Below, in pieces: positions 33,524 through 35,648 of a stretch of 35,648 nt of DNA. The position numbers and the translations under genes are program-made. The notes under the pieces were generated by a model. The model made no database searches. It saw nothing but the letters and a program-made list of their open reading frames with translations, and was not told where the DNA came from. Source of the stretch: Deltaproteobacteria bacterium (lineage in GTDB: Bacteria; Desulfobacterota; Desulfuromonadia; Desulfuromonadales; Geopsychrobacteraceae); the NCBI GenBank assembly GCA_018399135.1, contig JAGYPB010000027.1:1-35648 (forward strand), in the 5' to 3' direction. Position 1 is the first letter of the stretch; each line of letters opens with the position of its first letter.

Positions 33524-33578
33524 TATCTGTTCAGCACCGGATCTTCGGATCCGGCGCAAGGCCAAGCTGAATAGTTAC
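33524..33578. repeat. Dispersed repeat, short form
   Basis: The same 18-nt left end (33524-33541) and 25-nt right end (33554-33578) as the element at 19218, but only 12 nt between them instead of 97. The outer arms CTGTTCAGC/GCTGAATAG enclose a 7-bp stem CCGGATC/GATCCGG with a UUCG loop. On the minus strand it is followed by a T-rich stretch (CTTCTTTTTTA), so here it may act as a terminator between ppgK and the ligase cluster. Confidence 0.7.
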
Positions 33579-33635
33579 AAAACAAGAAACGTGAGATATA
33601 TTAGTTGAATGGATTGCCAAAAGCGATTGAAAACC

Positions 33636-34376
33636 TCACGGATCAAGGATTCCTGCATGACAAGCCGCACCGACAATCCCGGCATTATTGCGTAAGTGCG
33701 CTGGTACCAGCCTGGCCCGCGTCTGCAGATAAGAAAAAAAATCATCACTGCGCTGACTGACACCGCCACCGATGATGATCATTTCCGGCGACAACAAACG
33801 TTCAACCAGACCCAAAAAAAGACTCAGACGCCCCCCCCACTCCTGCCAGCTCAGATCTTCCTGCATGCGAACCGATGCCGCAGCGTATTTCTCGGCAGAG
33901 CCCCCTTTTAACGGTAAAGATCCCAATTCAAGATTAGGGAACAAATGCTGACGATGGAACAGTGCCGAACCAATACCCGTACCCAGGGTCAATACCAGCA
34001 CCGTTTCATCCTGTTCCTGACCGGCACCAAAACGCATTTCTGCCAAACCGGCAGCATCTGCATCATTAAGAACCACGCATTCGCCCGGAATGGCGTTGCC
34101 AAATAGCTCGACCGCATTGATGCCGATCCAGCTGGAATCGATATTGGCTGCCGTGCTCACCACCCCACCGCGGATCACCGCCGGGAATCCAATGCCAACG
34201 CGTCCTTGCCAGTCGAGCGCTGACACCAGTTCAGCCACCTCCCCGGCAACCGCCCGTGGAGTAGCCGGGCGTGGAGTGGGAATCTCCACCGACGCCCCCT
34301 GAATTGTGCCGCTCTCGATATCGACCAGGGCGGCCTTGATAGCACTACCGCCAACATCAACTCCCAGCACCTGCAT
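33636..34376 (-). CDS. ppgK: ROK-family kinase, polyphosphate glucokinase type
   Basis: A 246-residue sugar kinase. Phosphate-1 motif GVDVGGSAIKAALVD (Asp7, Gly9-Gly10), catalytic Asp105 in VVLNDADAAGLAE, phosphate-2 motif LTLGTGIGSALF (129-140), and adenosine-type IIIGGGVS (200-207). It lacks the zinc-binding Cys cluster of ordinary ROK glucokinases. Instead it has NLELGSLPLKGGSAEKYAA and EDLSWQEWGGRL, the pattern of strictly polyphosphate-dependent glucokinases, so polyphosphate is the likely donor for glucose phosphorylation. The ATG overlaps the stop of the upstream DCC gene (TGATG). Functionally it may use glucose released by MalQ or glycogen breakdown. Confidence 0.85.
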   Translation of the reverse strand: MQVLGVDVGGSAIKAALVDIESGTIQGASVEIPTPRPATPRAVAGEVAELVSALDWQGRVGIGFPAVIRGGVVSTAANIDSSWIGINAVELFGNAIPGECVVLNDADAAGLAEMRFGAGQEQDETVLVLTLGTGIGSALFHRQHLFPNLELGSLPLKGGSAEKYAAASVRMQEDLSWQEWGGRLSLFLGLVERLLSPEMIIIGGGVSQRSDDFFSYLQTRARLVPAHLRNNAGIVGAACHAGILDP

Positions 34377-34816
34377 CAATGGCCCCCTTTGGTGTGATCA
34401 GTTTTTTCATGACCGAGAGAAGAACAGGTGCCGGTTTCACAGTCCTGACGGCGCCGTGGCAACAAATGACGGTAGCGGGCAAAAACCCGATAGCCTCCGC
34501 GGCTGAGGAAATGAACCCCGGGCAAACCAAACATCGTCGCCGCCAATCGCCAGACTGAGCCACTGGGGAAAGCCTGCCAGATAGCGATAAAGGCGTCGAT
34601 TCCGGTGAAAAAATTTCCGCGCGCATCACGCACATGGAGCTCGGACATGAAGTCAGCAAGGGATCTGTCATAGTCATCCGGGCAAAAATGATCATCACTG
34701 ATATCGACAAACTCAAGACGATCATCAGGATTTTTTCGCCGATAGGTTTCCATTTCGGCGCTGCACACCCGGCAGGAACCATCAAAAAAAATTTGCAGCG
34801 GAAAGGTGATCGCCAT
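34376..34816 (-). CDS. DCC-family (DUF393) thiol-disulfide-oxidoreductase-like protein
   Basis: A 146-residue protein with the DCC signature FFDGSCRVCSAEMETYRRKN near the N-terminus (Cys-x2-Cys), followed by FVDISD, HVRDARGNFFTGIDAFIAIW and the closing VFARYRHLLPRR. The fold is thioredoxin-like; no natural substrate is known. The start is uncertain: ATG at 34816 (GGGG 6 nt upstream) gives a compact N-terminus, with an ATG at 34828 and a GTG at 34882 also in frame. It is translationally coupled to ppgK (TGATG). The C-terminal tail after the DCC domain (CETGTCSS) adds two more Cys. Confidence 0.82.
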   Translation of the reverse strand: MAITFPLQIFFDGSCRVCSAEMETYRRKNPDDRLEFVDISDDHFCPDDYDRSLADFMSELHVRDARGNFFTGIDAFIAIWQAFPSGSVWRLAATMFGLPGVHFLSRGGYRVFARYRHLLPRRRQDCETGTCSSLGHEKTDHTKGGH

Positions 34817-34976
34817 ATCTTGCCCCATGGTTAAGGAAAGGTTAGGATGAAATCCCAAAATCAGGGCACCTTCAATTGGCACCGCAGGGAAATGAGATCA
34901 TAGCACAATCTCCGCTCTGCACGCAGCTTTAGATCGGTCTTCAAGCGTGTCGGACATTATCGTTTAGGCTTTAAAA

Positions 34977-35465
34977 ATGCAGATCAAAGAGGAACAGAAC
35001 CGGTCGATGTTCAGTAGCGTAGCAGTTATCGCTCTGATTATTTTATTCCATGTAGCGCTGATCGTCGGGTTGATCAGTTCGGTCATCCTATTTAAGGGAA
35101 TCTACGACCTGCGTTGGTGGATTCTGGGAATCGGTCTATTACTGGTCATTGCCTCCGGCTATTACTTTTACCGCCGAGCAAAAACCGGAAAACGTCGCCT
35201 GCGCGATCTTATGAGCGATCCGGCCTTTCAAAACCGTAACATCGAAATCAGCCTGATGGGGGGAATGGCAACCCTGCGCGTCGGTCATCAGGACAGCCAC
35301 CAACAGCAACCAAGAATGATAGATGTCAGCCCGGAAGCAGAGGTCAAACAACTACCACCTCCTTCATCACACCAGATTGCCGAACTCACCGAGCTCAACC
35401 GCATGCTGGAGCAGGGGTTAATCACCAAAGAAGAATTTTTACACTTAAAACAGGATATCCTTTAG
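34977..35465 (+). CDS. Two-helix membrane protein with C-terminal SHOCT-like domain
   Basis: A 162-residue protein. Two transmembrane helices lie at about 13-40 (VAVIALIILFHVALIVGLISS) and 46-65 (WWILGIGLLLVIASGYYFY), followed by a basic cytoplasmic segment, a linker, and at 133-161 a short helical hairpin (IAELTELNRMLEQGLITKEEF) of the SHOCT type, a small oligomerisation module. The function is unknown. The ribosome site is weak; a second in-frame ATG at 35007 would shorten the N-terminus by ten residues. Divergent from the DCC/ppgK pair. Confidence 0.75.
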   Translation: MQIKEEQNRSMFSSVAVIALIILFHVALIVGLISSVILFKGIYDLRWWILGIGLLLVIASGYYFYRRAKTGKRRLRDLMSDPAFQNRNIEISLMGGMATLRVGHQDSHQQQPRMIDVSPEAEVKQLPPPSSHQIAELTELNRMLEQGLITKEEFLHLKQDIL

Positions 35466-35518
35466 ATATTTGACAGTGCCTTCCTTCCTGTTTTTTGGAA
35501 GCCTCTCATTTTTCCAGC

Positions 35519-35545
35519 TTGACAACCTGCCCTTAAGCCTATAAT
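35519..35545 (+). promoter_or_regulatory. Possible promoter near the right edge
   Basis: TTGACA (35519-35524) and TATAAT (35540-35545) are both perfect consensus, but the spacer is only 15 nt, which would make the promoter weak. An open frame starting ATG-GCA at 35564 runs off the window and could be its target, but it is too short to judge. Confidence 0.4.
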
Positions 35546-35648
35546 TTTTACAGATTAGTATTGATGGCAGTGCAAAAACTGACCAACTGCGTCGTTGCTG
35601 CGATTGTTTCACTGCTTCGACATAAGTTAAGTATGCCCCATTGTTCAA

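Noticed and set aside
35445-35648. Partial minus-strand frame at the right edge
   Set aside because: Overlaps the end of the SHOCT-type gene, has atypical composition and no domain; the part seen is too short to support a gene.

Overview
The window looks like a chromosomal segment of a deltaproteobacterium (Desulfobacterota), most probably of the Desulfuromonadales (Desulfuromonas/Pelobacter/Geobacter type). This rests on the gene content: a YedF selenium-trait protein, a DUF4388 (PATAN) protein inside a housekeeping operon, an NrfJ-like OB-fold lipoprotein, a BFD-like ferredoxin, moderate GC and many ATGA-type gene overlaps. I see no rRNA, tRNA, CRISPR, phage or transposase, and no stretch above 300 bases without a gene.

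Layout. (1) 1-6372, minus strand: a housekeeping operon read as ispG - proS - DUF4388 protein - pyrF - rlmB - TetR regulator. (2) 6533-11196, plus strand: rlmD, yedF, malQ and an OB-fold lipoprotein ending in a strong terminator. (3) uvrC (minus), then, divergent on the plus strand, a PPOX-fold protein, a BFD-like [2Fe-2S] protein, and a compact trio of cyclic-nucleotide-binding protein, AI-2E family transporter and inositol monophosphatase. (4) 16651-19773: MFS transporter and proC (minus), cytochrome b5-like membrane protein (plus), a dispersed repeat, and a stand-alone receiver-domain protein (minus). (5) 20009-23168, plus strand: a small unknown protein, rluD, pgeF, HNH endonuclease, a rhodanese that appears to be a selenoprotein, and a small Cys-rich protein. 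(6) 33459-23226, minus strand: a 10-kb, six-gene cluster of transglutaminase-like, circularly permuted ATP-grasp, alpha-E (DUF403) and DUF2126 proteins. (7) 33636-35465: polyphosphate-glucokinase-like ROK kinase with a DCC-family protein, and a SHOCT-type membrane protein.

Two things stand out. First, the rhodanese gene at 22453-22893 has an in-frame UGA exactly where the catalytic Cys of the rhodanese loop should be. It is followed at the expected distance by a perfect 7-bp hairpin with a GGUCA loop, a good bacterial SECIS candidate. With the TusA/DsrE-type YedF, this suggests a selenium- and sulfur-handling organism. Second, the six-gene ligase/transglutaminase cluster is a doubled version of a predicted but, to my knowledge, biochemically unproven peptide-ligation or peptide-tagging system. 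One ATP-grasp copy keeps its catalytic-looking residues. The copy fused to alpha-E has lost several of them. Three transglutaminase domains keep complete Cys-His-Asp triads.

A dispersed repeat occurs in a long form (19218-19357) and an internally shortened form (33524-33578) with the same ends; both lie in gaps between genes.
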